Assembly (NCBI GenBank): GCA_902784565.1
Contig: CACZVE010000012.1
Coordinates: 1 to 64,000 of the forward strand
DNA from: an uncultured Prevotellaceae bacterium
GTDB lineage: Bacteria > Bacteroidota > Bacteroidia > Bacteroidales > Bacteroidaceae
Direction of reading: 5' to 3'
DNA: 64,000 nt
The notes beneath the pieces are model-generated. The model was given only the letters and a program-made list of their open reading frames with translations. It had not been told where the DNA came from and ran no database searches. Positions 33,194 to 41,407 of this stretch are shown here, one piece after another. Every line of letters starts with the position of its first letter. The stretch's first letter is position 1. A program made the translations under genes and the position numbers.

Positions 33194-35068
33194 TTATTTC
33201 GGATAGATGTGACCCTCATCGTCGATGAGGAGAATGGTGAGTTGACCGTTGGGAAGGAGCGGACAACAGTGTTCGGCGCAATGGTTGATGACGATGCGGG
33301 CAAAAGCGCTCTTTTTGTCAGCAGGCAATCTGTCCCATAATTCCCTAGCCAACGTGATGTCGCTGATGTCGATGTCGCAGTCGGCTTCTTTGAGCATCCC
33401 ACTGATGAAAGTCTTGTCCATGGTGGCCTTGCGGCTATGGGTATCCAGATGTCCGGCAGCGAGTTTGACAGCCTTGCCGAGCATCACACCGAGGGTGACA
33501 TAAGGAATGCTGAGTTCGTGGGCAATCTTCAGCGTCTCACCGATGTAATTGCCATATTCCACAAAGGCCTGTTGGGGTAATTCCGGATAAAGGGCCTTGA
33601 CGAACCGCTCACTCTTACCCCCGCTATTAATCACCACACGCTGTTGATGCGAGTTTGTGTATGCTGCCTTGGCCACTTCCATGCACTTGCGGATAGAGTC
33701 GATAAAAGCCTCCTCGGAGAAGGGTTTGACAATACCCGAGACACCAATAATACTGATGCCGCCCTCAATACCCAGACGGGGATTAAAGGTGCGACGGGCT
33801 ATCTCTGCACCATTCGGCACGCTGATGGTGACGCGGAGTGAATCATGGGGACTGACCCCTGTGATAGTAGCGTAGCGGAGATCATGGGGTCTGTCCCCGT
33901 GATTCAAGCGCTTCACAATCTCCAGAACATTCTTCCGAATCATCTCGCGGGGAGCCTTGTTGATGGCGGGAGATCCCGGTGGATAGTCGAAACCGGGAAG
34001 AGTGATGGTTCCAACGCCTTCGCCACCGAGGATTTCAAATTCTCCTTCTTCCACACTGGCGCGGACTTCGATGCCGTTTGTGACGTCGGGATCATCGCCA
34101 GCCTCTTTGATGCAGGCGGCATAGTCTGGGCCATAGATAACGGTCACAAGGATGGTCTCACCATCAGGCAGGACAATAGGTACTTCTGCAGGGGTCTCGC
34201 CTTCCAACAGTCTTATCGTCGCTGCAACGGCAGCAGCAGTGGCGCAGGTGCCGGTGGTCAGTCCGCTATGCAGGGGAAAGAACTCCGGCAATAGTTTCTC
34301 CACGGCACGACGCAATCCATACGGGCCATTGATAGAAGTGAAAAGTGAAGAGTGATAAGTGAAAAGTTCTGGGTGCTTGAGAGCGATGATACGCATGCCC
34401 TTTTCCCTGGCAGCCTCAACCTTCTCAATAAACCCTCCCGAAAGCCCGCTTTCTTTCAGCAGGATGGCCTCAACAGAATCATGGGGACTGACCCCTGTGA
34501 TAGTAGCGCAGCGAAGATCATGGGGTCTGTCCCCGTGATTCTGCTCGATATTCAGTTCATAGAAACAAAGTTGCTCATTCGTAGCCCCCTGTTGATGTGC
34601 CAGCGCAATCGATGACTTCCGGGGCAATATCCGATAAAATACCTTGACGCCCTGCGCCTCCAACCATTTCAGTTTACTGATGCTCTGCACACCTGTCGTG
34701 GCAAGCAGCGAATGGATATCCGTCGGCACTTGCGAGTAGTCGTCAATCCATGTGATATCCGGGTCTCGCGGAGGATAGATCCTTTCGTAGCGGACAACGG
34801 GAATCGCCAACGCATCGGCTACTTCGGCTATCGTCTCATGGAGTTGCGTGGCAAACGGATGGGCGGCATCGACGATGAGTCGTATCTGGTGCTCCTGACA
34901 GAACAGGCGCATCGCCTCACCGTTCATCGCACCGTCAATGCGCTGTCCGTTGTGTAACGACAGTTCCTGTTCACCTGTCTTTGTGCTATAGAAATAGTTG
35001 GAGCCCGCCTCTTCCAGCACCTCCACAGCCTTGCGGCCCTCCGTCGTTCCTCCAAACACCAGAATCAT
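33194..35068 (-). CDS. Fused CbiJ-CbiD: cobalt-precorrin-6A reductase and cobalt-precorrin-5B methyltransferase
   Basis: A 624-residue bifunctional protein of anaerobic corrin synthesis. Residues 1-245 are a CbiJ/CobK reductase (MILVFGGTTEGRKAVEVL, VDAAHPFATQLHETI); residues 265-620 are a CbiD methyltransferase (LHSGLTTGTCATAAAVAA). Three foreign-looking repeats lie in frame. A REPIN-like 66-bp palindrome is found at residues 176-198 and again at 388-410, each adding a peptide similar to NHGDRPHDLRYATITGVSP, and a heptamer array lies at the junction of the two domains (233-244, LFTYHSSLFTS). The frame stays open throughout, so the gene is probably still functional. It overlaps the CbiG-CbiF gene by ATGA. 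Confidence 0.92.
   Translation of the reverse strand: MILVFGGTTEGRKAVEVLEEAGSNYFYSTKTGEQELSLHNGQRIDGAMNGEAMRLFCQEHQIRLIVDAAHPFATQLHETIAEVADALAIPVVRYERIYPPRDPDITWIDDYSQVPTDIHSLLATTGVQSISKLKWLEAQGVKVFYRILPRKSSIALAHQQGATNEQLCFYELNIEQNHGDRPHDLRCATITGVSPHDSVEAILLKESGLSGGFIEKVEAAREKGMRIIALKHPELFTYHSSLFTSINGPYGLRRAVEKLLPEFFPLHSGLTTGTCATAAAVAATIRLLEGETPAEVPIVLPDGETILVTVIYGPDYAACIKEAGDDPDVTNGIEVRASVEEGEFEILGGEGVGTITLPGFDYPPGSPAINKAPREMIRKNVLEIVKRLNHGDRPHDLRYATITGVSPHDSLRVTISVPNGAEIARRTFNPRLGIEGGISIIGVSGIVKPFSEEAFIDSIRKCMEVAKAAYTNSHQQRVVINSGGKSERFVKALYPELPQQAFVEYGNYIGETLKIAHELSIPYVTLGVMLGKAVKLAAGHLDTHSRKATMDKTFISGMLKEADCDIDISDITLARELWDRLPADKKSAFARIVINHCAEHCCPLLPNGQLTILLIDDEGHIYPK
33840..33905. repeat. 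REPIN-like palindrome, copy 1 (in the CbiD part)
   Basis: A 66-bp element with GAATCAtGGGGAC at one end and GTCcCCGTGATTC-like sequence at the other. Two GGGG-CCCC hairpins surround a centre AGTAGCGTAGCGGAG. It differs from the copy at 34476-34541 at two positions. It adds 22 codons without breaking the frame. Confidence 0.9.
34336..34370. repeat. Heptamer array 2 at the CbiJ-CbiD junction
   Basis: Five consecutive heptamers: AAGTGAA, AAGTGAA, GAGTGAT, AAGTGAA, AAGTTCT. On the coding strand they give LFTYHSSLFTS between the two enzyme domains. Confidence 0.9.
34476..34541. repeat. REPIN-like palindrome, copy 2 (in the CbiJ part)
   Basis: A 66-bp element almost identical to 33840-33905 (centre AGTAGCGCAGCGAAG), in the same orientation and the same reading frame. 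Its two halves are imperfect inverted repeats of about 25 bp. Confidence 0.9.
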
Positions 35069-36846
35069 GCCTCGCCTTGTCGGAAGAGATGGGTGAAGTG
35101 TTTATTGTAAAGTTCTGACAACCCCTGACGGTTGTCGATGGCCTCGCCGACAACAAGCATCGTAGTCAGTGTGAGGTGGTTGTCGTGAACAATCTTCGCG
35201 AGGTCTTTCAGTACACCGCGATAGATCTTTTGGTCAGGCCACGTCAGATGGTAGCAGGCAGCCACGGGGGTGTCCTCGGGATATTCCATCAACAACTCGC
35301 GTTGCACATCATCGACGATGGAAGCCGACAGGAAGATACACATCGTACTCTGACTCTTGGCCAACAGATGCAACTGTTCCTTTTCAGGCATCGGTGTCCT
35401 CCCCTCCCCTCGTGTGAGGATGATGGTCTGACAACGTTCCGGAATCGTGAACTGGCTCTGCAATTCTGCTGCCGCAGCGAGGAAAGAAGAGATGCCAGGC
35501 GTGATATGGTAGTCCATGCCATGCTGGTCAAAAAACGCCATCTGTTCCTGAATGGCACCGAAAATACAGGGGTCACCTGTATGCAGACGGACAATGAAAT
35601 GTCCCTTATCGTAATGTTCCTTCATCAAGGCACATTGTTCTTCGAGGTTCATATCAGCCGAAGATCGAACTACAGCCCCGGGCTTGTGGCACTCCGTCAG
35701 TGCCTTGGGCACCAATGAACCTGCATATAAAATCAAATCCGCCTTCTCCAACATCTTCCTACCACGAACACTCACCAAATCAGGATCGCCAGGACCTGCA
35801 CCGACGATTTCAATATGCCCCTGTTTCTGTCGCAGGTGCTTGTAATCTATAGCCAATGCCGCCGTCCAGTTCTTCCCTTTCACCTTCGGGATAATCAGTT
35901 TGCCGTGATTGGAACCTAAGATAGCAGCCGCCTCACAGACACTGGGTGTGCCGATATACTTCGCAACGGTATCGCTGGGATTGGGAACATCCACTGCAGC
36001 CAGTTCCTCGGCAGTATAGAAAACGACCTCTTCATTATACTCATTTCTGAGCATTTCCACAAAGGGCTCATCGGCCTTTATATCTATGGTACAATAACGG
36101 TGAGAGCACGGCAGATAACCATACTTTGTGAAGGCCTCATCTATCTCGTCATAGATCTCTTCGTAATCCTCAGGATGATGAGCCAGACCAAAACCGACCG
36201 TTCCCACCATCGGTACAAAGTGCAGTTCTAATAATCCATCTGGTATTTGGTGGGCATAGGGCGATACGATCATCAACAACTTGTACTTCCTTGGATCAGC
36301 CTCTTGGATACTATTGATGATGGTGACATGCTCAGGCTTCGTGGCTTCCAGATAGTCTGTGCCGTCATCACGTACATCCATCAACAAGGCTGTCGGCTCA
36401 CGATTCACGAAAGCAAAGATGCAGTCTTGCATTTCCTCGATATCACTGGCCAAAGGCCAGTCAAAACGCTTCTCAAATGTATCCAGTGCCCAAAGTCCGG
36501 CATTGTCGCTTTGTGTGGTAATAACCTCGCGGGCACCTATCAATGCTGCAATATCTCGCGTCAAGTCATTCGCCCCACCGATATGTCCAGACAGGACGGA
36601 AACCACATTCAGTCCCATGCTATCGACACACACCACTGCCGGGTCTTCATGTTTGTCCTTGATATAAGGCACAATCGTCCTCACGCAGATACCCATCGCC
36701 CCAATAAAGACGAAGGCATCGAAGTGCTTCCACTCCTTGCCGACGTCTGTGCGCTGAATAACCCTCGCACCCAGTTGTTTCGTTAATGTCGAGGCGATTT
36801 TGCTTCCAGCCTCACTGATCTGTATGACCGCTACCTTCTGCATCAT
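35065..36846 (-). CDS. Fused CbiG-CbiF: cobalt-precorrin-5A hydrolase and cobalt-precorrin-4 C11-methyltransferase
   Basis: A 593-residue bifunctional cobalamin enzyme. Residues 1-335 are CbiG-like (VFIGAMGICVRTIVPYI, VVSVLSGHIGGANDLTRDIA, LGSNHGK), which opens the delta-lactone of cobalt-precorrin-5A. Residues 345-590 are a CbiF/CobM SAM-dependent methyltransferase (IEIVGAGPGDPDLVSVRG, LILYAGSLVPKAL, RLHTGDPCIFGAI, HITPGISSF). The ATG overlaps the stop of the FISUMP-like gene (ATGA), and its own stop overlaps the CbiJ-CbiD start. Expression therefore appears to begin at the FISUMP promoter at 37524-37555. No cobalamin riboswitch lies upstream of this unit. Confidence 0.93.
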   Translation of the reverse strand: MMQKVAVIQISEAGSKIASTLTKQLGARVIQRTDVGKEWKHFDAFVFIGAMGICVRTIVPYIKDKHEDPAVVCVDSMGLNVVSVLSGHIGGANDLTRDIAALIGAREVITTQSDNAGLWALDTFEKRFDWPLASDIEEMQDCIFAFVNREPTALLMDVRDDGTDYLEATKPEHVTIINSIQEADPRKYKLLMIVSPYAHQIPDGLLELHFVPMVGTVGFGLAHHPEDYEEIYDEIDEAFTKYGYLPCSHRYCTIDIKADEPFVEMLRNEYNEEVVFYTAEELAAVDVPNPSDTVAKYIGTPSVCEAAAILGSNHGKLIIPKVKGKNWTAALAIDYKHLRQKQGHIEIVGAGPGDPDLVSVRGRKMLEKADLILYAGSLVPKALTECHKPGAVVRSSADMNLEEQCALMKEHYDKGHFIVRLHTGDPCIFGAIQEQMAFFDQHGMDYHITPGISSFLAAAAELQSQFTIPERCQTIILTRGEGRTPMPEKEQLHLLAKSQSTMCIFLSASIVDDVQRELLMEYPEDTPVAACYHLTWPDQKIYRGVLKDLAKIVHDNHLTLTTMLVVGEAIDNRQGLSELYNKHFTHLFRQGEA

Positions 36847-37505
36847 TTACTGACGGCACGGATGCAGCGACCACTGAAACGATTGCTGGACAGTTTTCCG
36901 TAGTTCACCTTTATGTCTGAGAAGTCGAACTCCAGACACCACGCCTTATTGGGATTGGCTGTGTAGAGGGAAGATGTCCAGTAAACACCTTTGATGGCGC
37001 GAAACTGAATACTCTCATAATAGCGGAAACCAGTAATCGGCAGGAAGATGGAGTTGCCCGTCTTCTTACCAGTCACCTTATAGCCGTTGACACCGTCTTT
37101 CGTGATCCATTCCCATGTGCAGTTATTTGGGTCTATCAGTTCCTCGTACTCATCCACGGTGGGCATGCGCCATTCCTCACCCCAATTGGCGCGAGCAGCA
37201 TCGTCCGATGGCACCAACTGTTGTAACCTGTCACCAACAGAATACTTCAACAGGAACTGCGAGTCTTTTTTGCACCACAAATAGGTGTTCCACGAGTAGT
37301 ATTGCTTTGGTTTGGTCTCGCCCCATGCGAAGTACGTGCCAAAGCCAGAATCCTTCTCTGCACCCACATTCATGTTAGCCCACTTCACACTAAGTCCCAG
37401 ATCCACTGCCTCTACGCCGCCTGGCGTCTTGGCATCATTAACCTGAGCATAGCCTACTGTCCCAAACAACATGACAGAAAGCGTCAATAAAAAAAACTTC
37501 TTCAT
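36843..37505 (-). CDS. Secreted FISUMP-like domain protein at the head of a cobalamin transcription unit
   Basis: A 220-residue exported protein with a signal peptide (MKKFFLLTLSVMLFGTVGYAQ). It has one domain of the Fibrobacter succinogenes major paralogous (FISUMP) type, typical segments being EAVDLGLSVKWANMNVGAE, GTYFAWGETKPK, WRMPTVDEYEEL, LPITGFRY and YWTSSLY. The start at 37505 is used, as the upstream ATG at 37526 would overlap the -7 box. It is translationally coupled (ATGA) to CbiG-CbiF although nothing known links this domain to cobalamin, so it looks like a gene that became the first cistron after a rearrangement. Its function is unknown. Confidence 0.82.
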   Translation of the reverse strand: MKKFFLLTLSVMLFGTVGYAQVNDAKTPGGVEAVDLGLSVKWANMNVGAEKDSGFGTYFAWGETKPKQYYSWNTYLWCKKDSQFLLKYSVGDRLQQLVPSDDAARANWGEEWRMPTVDEYEELIDPNNCTWEWITKDGVNGYKVTGKKTGNSIFLPITGFRYYESIQFRAIKGVYWTSSLYTANPNKAWCLEFDFSDIKVNYGKLSSNRFSGRCIRAVSK

Positions 37506-37523
37506 ATTAACCTGATTTTGTTG

Positions 37524-37555
37524 CAAAGATACAAACTCTTTTTGAAACTACCAAA
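37524..37555 (-). promoter_or_regulatory. Promoter of the FISUMP-cbiGF-cbiJD unit
   Basis: On the minus strand TTTG at 37555-37552, 20 bp, TATCTTTG at 37531-37524. Confidence 0.75.
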
Positions 37556-37649
37556 TAGAATGCTGTTTTTGTTTTACGACGTAACTTATATGTTGTAACA
37601 CCATGCCTCCAGATTTTCGGAATTATCCATTTTTACTTTGATTTTTCTG

Positions 37650-38312
37650 CCCCAAAACTGGGAGACGTTTATGCATGGGGGGCAAAAATGTGCCTCAAAA
37701 TTGGGGGAAGATTTTGCATGGGGTGCAAAAACGTGCCTCAGATTTGGGGGAAGATTTTGCATGGGGTGCAAAAACATGCCTCAGTTTTGGGAGAAGATTT
37801 TGCATGGGGTGCAAAAACGTGCCTCAGATTTGGGGGAGACTTTTGCACGGTGTGCATAAACGTCTCCCAGTTTTGAGGCAGGTTTATGAAGTTTCGGGAC
37901 GGTTTTCCCGGATTTAGGACTAGGTTTTCAAGTTATGGGATGGCCTGTCCCGAATCTGGAGCATATCATTTTGATCTTTTAAAAATCAGCCCCAAAACCA
38001 GGAGAAGATATTCCGGCCTCGGGAAATCGTGTCCCAATTCTGGGTGAAAAAATCCCAACCCCGGAGAAATATCCCCCGAATCTAGGGCAAGAAATTCCGA
38101 CCTCGGGAAATTATCCCTCAGATCCAGGGCAAAATATTCCGACCCAAGAGAAAGGCGCCCCAGATTTGGGTGAAGAAATTCCGACCCAGGGAAAACATGC
38201 CTCAATTCTGGGGCAAAACATTCCGACCACGGAATATTATCCCTCAGATCTGGGGCAAGAAATTCCGACCTCAGAATATCTTCTCCTAGATTTTAGGCAA
38301 GTTTTTCAAACT
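37650..38312. repeat. Tandem array of about 16 degenerate 41-43 bp palindromic units
   Basis: Units start near 37650, 37693, 37736, 37779, 37822, 37864, 37907, 37949, 37990, 38033, 38075, 38115, 38158, 38200, 38241 and 38283. Each begins with a CCCAGATTTGGG-like palindrome and contains a second one. In units 1-5 the second is TTTTGCATGGGGTGCAAAA; in most later units it is ATTCCGA with CGGAAT. Units 2-5 are nearly identical; later ones are diverged. The period is not a multiple of three, so it is not coding. It fills the 790-bp gap between FISUMP and DUF2147 genes. Confidence 0.88.
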
Positions 38313-38316
38313 AGAG

Positions 38317-38718
38317 TTACTTTTTTGTCCAGGTCTGGGTTTCGTAGAACATGGCGACGTAGCCACGAACCTTCAGGTTGTTGCCGTCGAGCCAGATGGA
38401 ACACTTGTAGGTCTTGCCGTTCTTGGGGTTGTAGATCTTGCCGCCTTCCCACTTGTCGCCTTTCTTGGTAAGACCCGTCAGGATGTTGACACCAACAAGT
38501 TTGCGGCTCTGTAGTTTCTTGTCTGGATTGTGGACATCGAGTTGTCCGTCGCCTTTCTTCAGCCAGACAATCTTACCGTTCAGTTTGTCACCACTCTGGT
38601 AAATCTCCACCTGAGAATCACCACCTTCTGTTACCCACTTGCCGACGACGCTCTGAGCGTATCCGGCTACTGACATCATCGCCAGCACTAAACAAATTAT
38701 GACTTTCTTCATCTTCAT
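38317..38718 (-). CDS. Secreted DUF2147 domain protein
   Basis: A 133-residue exported protein with a signal peptide (cleavage after GYA near residue 21; the start may be ATG 38712, two codons later). The DUF2147 domain follows: SVVGKWVTEGGDSQVEIYQ, LNGKIVWLKKG, GGKIYNPKNGKTYKCSIWL and GYVAMFYETQTW. The family is a small periplasmic beta-barrel-like domain of unknown function, common in Bacteroidota and Proteobacteria. It has its own -7 element at 38751-38744 and lies between the array and the CbiE-CbiT gene, interrupting the cobalamin block. Confidence 0.88.
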   Translation of the reverse strand: MKMKKVIICLVLAMMSVAGYAQSVVGKWVTEGGDSQVEIYQSGDKLNGKIVWLKKGDGQLDVHNPDKKLQSRKLVGVNILTGLTKKGDKWEGGKIYNPKNGKTYKCSIWLDGNNLKVRGYVAMFYETQTWTKK

Positions 38719-38743
38719 TTAAATTCGATTTCTATTTTTGCTG

Positions 38744-38751
38744 CAAATATA
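38744..38751 (-). promoter_or_regulatory. -7 element for the DUF2147 gene
   Basis: TATATTTG on the minus strand, 25 bp before the start. A clear -33 TTTG is not seen. Confidence 0.5.
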
Positions 38752-38772
38752 CAACTATTTTTTGAGATTATG

Positions 38773-40011
38773 TCAGAATGAGGCAGAAAAGATTTCAATA
38801 GGATTATAGTCGTTCAGTTGGATACGAAGCGGATCGGCTTGACACAGGTGCAGTTCGATGCAAGCCTCGTCCCAGAGTTGTCGGCTACTCTTCCGGTCTG
38901 TCATCTGGGTGACAACGGGAGAAGTGACGCTGTTGAAGACGATAACACCATCGGGGGTGAGGACGGTGAGAACCTTCGCCATGATTTCCTTCAGACGGCC
39001 TCCGTGTCCACCGATAAACACGGCATCAGGACGAGGGAGTGAAGAGATATCTGTTTCGAGGAAATCACCAATATGGATGTCTATGCCTGGGACACCAAAG
39101 CGACGGGTATTCTCTTGGATGATAACCTCGCATTCGGGACGGATTTCGAAGGCAACGACTTGCAAGTGGGGGAACTGCAAACGAGCCTCGATGCTGACAC
39201 TACCTGTGCAGAAACCGATATCCCAGAAGACACGACGTTTCGGCAGGTCAAGAGCCTGAAGCGTCAGCAAGCGGATCGGCATCTTGGTAATCATCTTCTC
39301 GCGACCATCCAGCAAAGCAAACTCACTGTCAGGGATACCGAATAATCGATTAGAATAAATACCATCCTTAGATACTATCACGCAGTTGGGATAATCAAAG
39401 GTGCGGTGGGTGGCTTCTTCGAGGGAGAGGGTTGTGACCTTTTCGAGTTCAGGATGACCGAGGTGTTCACCGACGGACATCGTATATGAGGTGTAACCAT
39501 AGTCCAACATCCGTTGGGCGATGGCAGCAGGAGTATGTTCGTGGTCGGTGAGAATGCCTATCTTCCCTACCCTTTCGATGAGTGCCTTGTCGAACTCAGG
39601 CCAAGGACGACCCGTCAGTGAGACGATACGCATATCGTGATAAGGCATCACAAGTCGATGAGCCAACATCTGGAGGGAATTAAAGGAAGGATAGAGGATG
39701 ATTTCGGCATCTGGCATCTTCCGTTTGATGGTGTTGGCAAAGCCGAAGAAAAGAGGATCGCCAGAAGCGAAAACTATTATTTCAGAGGTGAGAGGTGAGA
39801 GGTAAGAGGTAAGAGAAATGTATTGCTCAAAGACGGTGTCGAGGGGAGTCGTGATATCTATCCACTGGGCATCGGCAGGGAGCAATGGGGCTACTATCTC
39901 ATGGTGACGTCTGCCACCAGAGAATATATTTCCTTTCTGGATGATTTCCAATACCTCTGGCGGAAACCAGGGTTGTGGATTGTCCGTTATTCCTATAACA
40001 ATAAATTTCAT
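38773..40011 (-). CDS. Fused CbiE-CbiT (CobL): precorrin-6Y/7 C5,15-methyltransferase and decarboxylase
   Basis: A 412-residue protein. CbiE (about 1-215) begins MKFIVIGITDNPQPWFPPEV and has FASGDPLFFG and VSLTGRPW. CbiT (about 225-410) has DIGFCTGSVSIEARLQFP and AVFIGGHGGRLKEIM, the SAM site of the C15-methyltransferase/decarboxylase. The start at 40011 makes an ATGA overlap with the CbiH-CbiC stop. A heptamer array (39785-39812) adds ISLTSYLSPLTS near residues 67-76 within CbiE, in a loop before the GDPLFFG motif. The reactions methylate C5 and C15 and remove the acetate carboxyl of ring C. Confidence 0.92.
   Translation of the reverse strand: MKFIVIGITDNPQPWFPPEVLEIIQKGNIFSGGRRHHEIVAPLLPADAQWIDITTPLDTVFEQYISLTSYLSPLTSEIIVFASGDPLFFGFANTIKRKMPDAEIILYPSFNSLQMLAHRLVMPYHDMRIVSLTGRPWPEFDKALIERVGKIGILTDHEHTPAAIAQRMLDYGYTSYTMSVGEHLGHPELEKVTTLSLEEATHRTFDYPNCVIVSKDGIYSNRLFGIPDSEFALLDGREKMITKMPIRLLTLQALDLPKRRVFWDIGFCTGSVSIEARLQFPHLQVVAFEIRPECEVIIQENTRRFGVPGIDIHIGDFLETDISSLPRPDAVFIGGHGGRLKEIMAKVLTVLTPDGVIVFNSVTSPVVTQMTDRKSSRQLWDEACIELHLCQADPLRIQLNDYNPIEIFSASF
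39785..39819. repeat. Heptamer array 3 inside the CbiE domain
   Basis: Units GAGGTGA, GAGGTGA, GAGGTAA, GAGGTAA, GAGAAAT. In frame in CbiE. Confidence 0.88.
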
Positions 40012-41405
40012 AAATCTCGTCCTGGTTTGAGTTGTGCAGCATCGTCGAAGGTCAGGATGGCATTGCAAAGGGTGGCTGCAAGATTCGAACCGCCCTTGCG
40101 TCCCTCAACGATGATTTTGGGAATATCCTTAAAAGGCTTCACCATGTGTTTCGACTCTCGAACATGTACGAAACCAACTGGAGCAGCAATGATTCCTGCA
40201 GGATGCGCCTTGCCCTTGCGGATCAAGTCGCAGAGTTCCATGAGGGCTGTGGGAGCATTGCCAAAGGCAAACAAGGCGTCAGGATGTTCCTCGACAGCGA
40301 GACGGATACCGGCCTGCGTGCGGGTGATTCCTTCCGTGTTTGCCATCTCCGCCACACGTGGGTCTGAAAGATAGCATTTAGCCTCAACGCCAAGACGTTG
40401 GAGAGCACCCTTGCGGATACCGCTCGTTACCATCGTGACATCGGTGACAATAGTTTTGAGCAAACCGTCCTTCACCTTATTATATAATGTCTCTACAGCG
40501 CCATCATCGGTATAGAGAATGTTCTCCATATCGAAGTCGGCAGTGGTATGGATGGCATGCAACAGTGCCCACTTGTGGTCAAGGGGATAATCGTTTTTCA
40601 GTTCGCCAGCAATCGTTCGGAACGACTCAATCATAATATCCTGACCGATCTTATTGCCTTCGTTCACTTGCTCACGATAGTACCCACGGGGTGTGATGAA
40701 CTTCCCATCTGCGATATATGACTGGGAATTGCCGATGATAATCACCGTAAACATATCCACATCCTCGGGGTCGAAGTCACCGAGGGTTGTCACCTTGATA
40801 TCCTGTTCTTCCCGTCCTGCCTGACGCACATAACCAACTGGCGTCTCACCAGAACGATATTTCAAGAAGAGTTCCTGCAGACGATAGAGTTGCCAGTATC
40901 TGCCATGTGACTTCGGATTATACACCGCTGTCACAAAGTCGCCTACTGCTGCCGCCTTGATGCGTCGTTCTATCACCTCCCAAGGTGTCATCAGGTCAGA
41001 CAATGAGATCAAACATAGATCATGTCCAATAGGAGCCCCCAACAACGAGGCAGCCTTCTGGAAAGCAGAGATTCCTGGAAGCGTCTCTATCTCAACATCC
41101 GAAAGAGTCGCTTTCTTCATCTCATAGATCAGCGGCGCCATACCATATATTCCGGCATCACCAGAAGAAATCACCACAACGGTCTTTCCCTGTTCTGCCA
41201 GAAGAAATGCCTGTTCAGCCCTTTCCCGTTCTTTCTTCATCCCAGTGTCGATACACTCACAGCCATCTTTGACATAAGGCTCAATAAACTGGAAGTAATA
41301 CTTATACCCCACAATGACATCTGCCCCTCGCACTGCGTCTAACACAGCAGGGGTGATGTCTTCTTTGCTACCAGGTCCAATGCCTGCAATGATGATTTTT
41401 CCCAT
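40008..41405 (-). CDS. Fused CbiH-CbiC: cobalt-precorrin-3 C17-methyltransferase and cobalt-precorrin-8 methylmutase
   Basis: A 465-residue bifunctional enzyme. CbiH/CobJ (about 1-245) starts GKIIIAGIGPGSKEDITP and has VVVISSGDAGIYGMAPLIYE, LPGISAFQKAASLLG and TVIIIGNSQSYI. CbiC/CobH (about 255-465) has HTTADFDMENILY, TDVTMVTSGIRKGAL with the catalytic-region histidine nearby, and APVGFVHVRESKH. The first half contracts the ring at C17; the second moves the C11 methyl to C12. It lies 2 bp after CbiB's start region in the operon order CbiA-CbiP-CbiB-CbiHC-CbiET and overlaps CbiE-CbiT by ATGA. Fusion is common in Bacteroidota. Confidence 0.93.
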   Translation of the reverse strand: MGKIIIAGIGPGSKEDITPAVLDAVRGADVIVGYKYYFQFIEPYVKDGCECIDTGMKKERERAEQAFLLAEQGKTVVVISSGDAGIYGMAPLIYEMKKATLSDVEIETLPGISAFQKAASLLGAPIGHDLCLISLSDLMTPWEVIERRIKAAAVGDFVTAVYNPKSHGRYWQLYRLQELFLKYRSGETPVGYVRQAGREEQDIKVTTLGDFDPEDVDMFTVIIIGNSQSYIADGKFITPRGYYREQVNEGNKIGQDIMIESFRTIAGELKNDYPLDHKWALLHAIHTTADFDMENILYTDDGAVETLYNKVKDGLLKTIVTDVTMVTSGIRKGALQRLGVEAKCYLSDPRVAEMANTEGITRTQAGIRLAVEEHPDALFAFGNAPTALMELCDLIRKGKAHPAGIIAAPVGFVHVRESKHMVKPFKDIPKIIVEGRKGGSNLAATLCNAILTFDDAAQLKPGRDL

Positions 41406-41407
41406 AT

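Noticed and set aside
33194-35068. cbiJ-cbiD as a pseudogene because of inserted repeats
   Set aside because: The inserts keep the frame, both domains retain their motifs and the gene is coupled to its neighbours, so it is more likely functional with extra loops.
35394-35420. CCCCT repeats in the CbiF domain as another short tandem array
   Set aside because: Only two to three 5-bp units occur, which is within chance for coding sequence.
37638-38205. Several overlapping small reading frames in the region after the FISUMP gene, with repeated motifs such as LHGVQKRA
   Set aside because: They arise because the 42-43 bp units are translated in shifting frames. Different frames give equally repetitive peptides and there is no promoter or start context, so they are not called as genes.
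37650-38312. CRISPR array
   Set aside because: The repeats are contiguous and degenerate, with no unique spacers between them, and no cas gene is present in the window.
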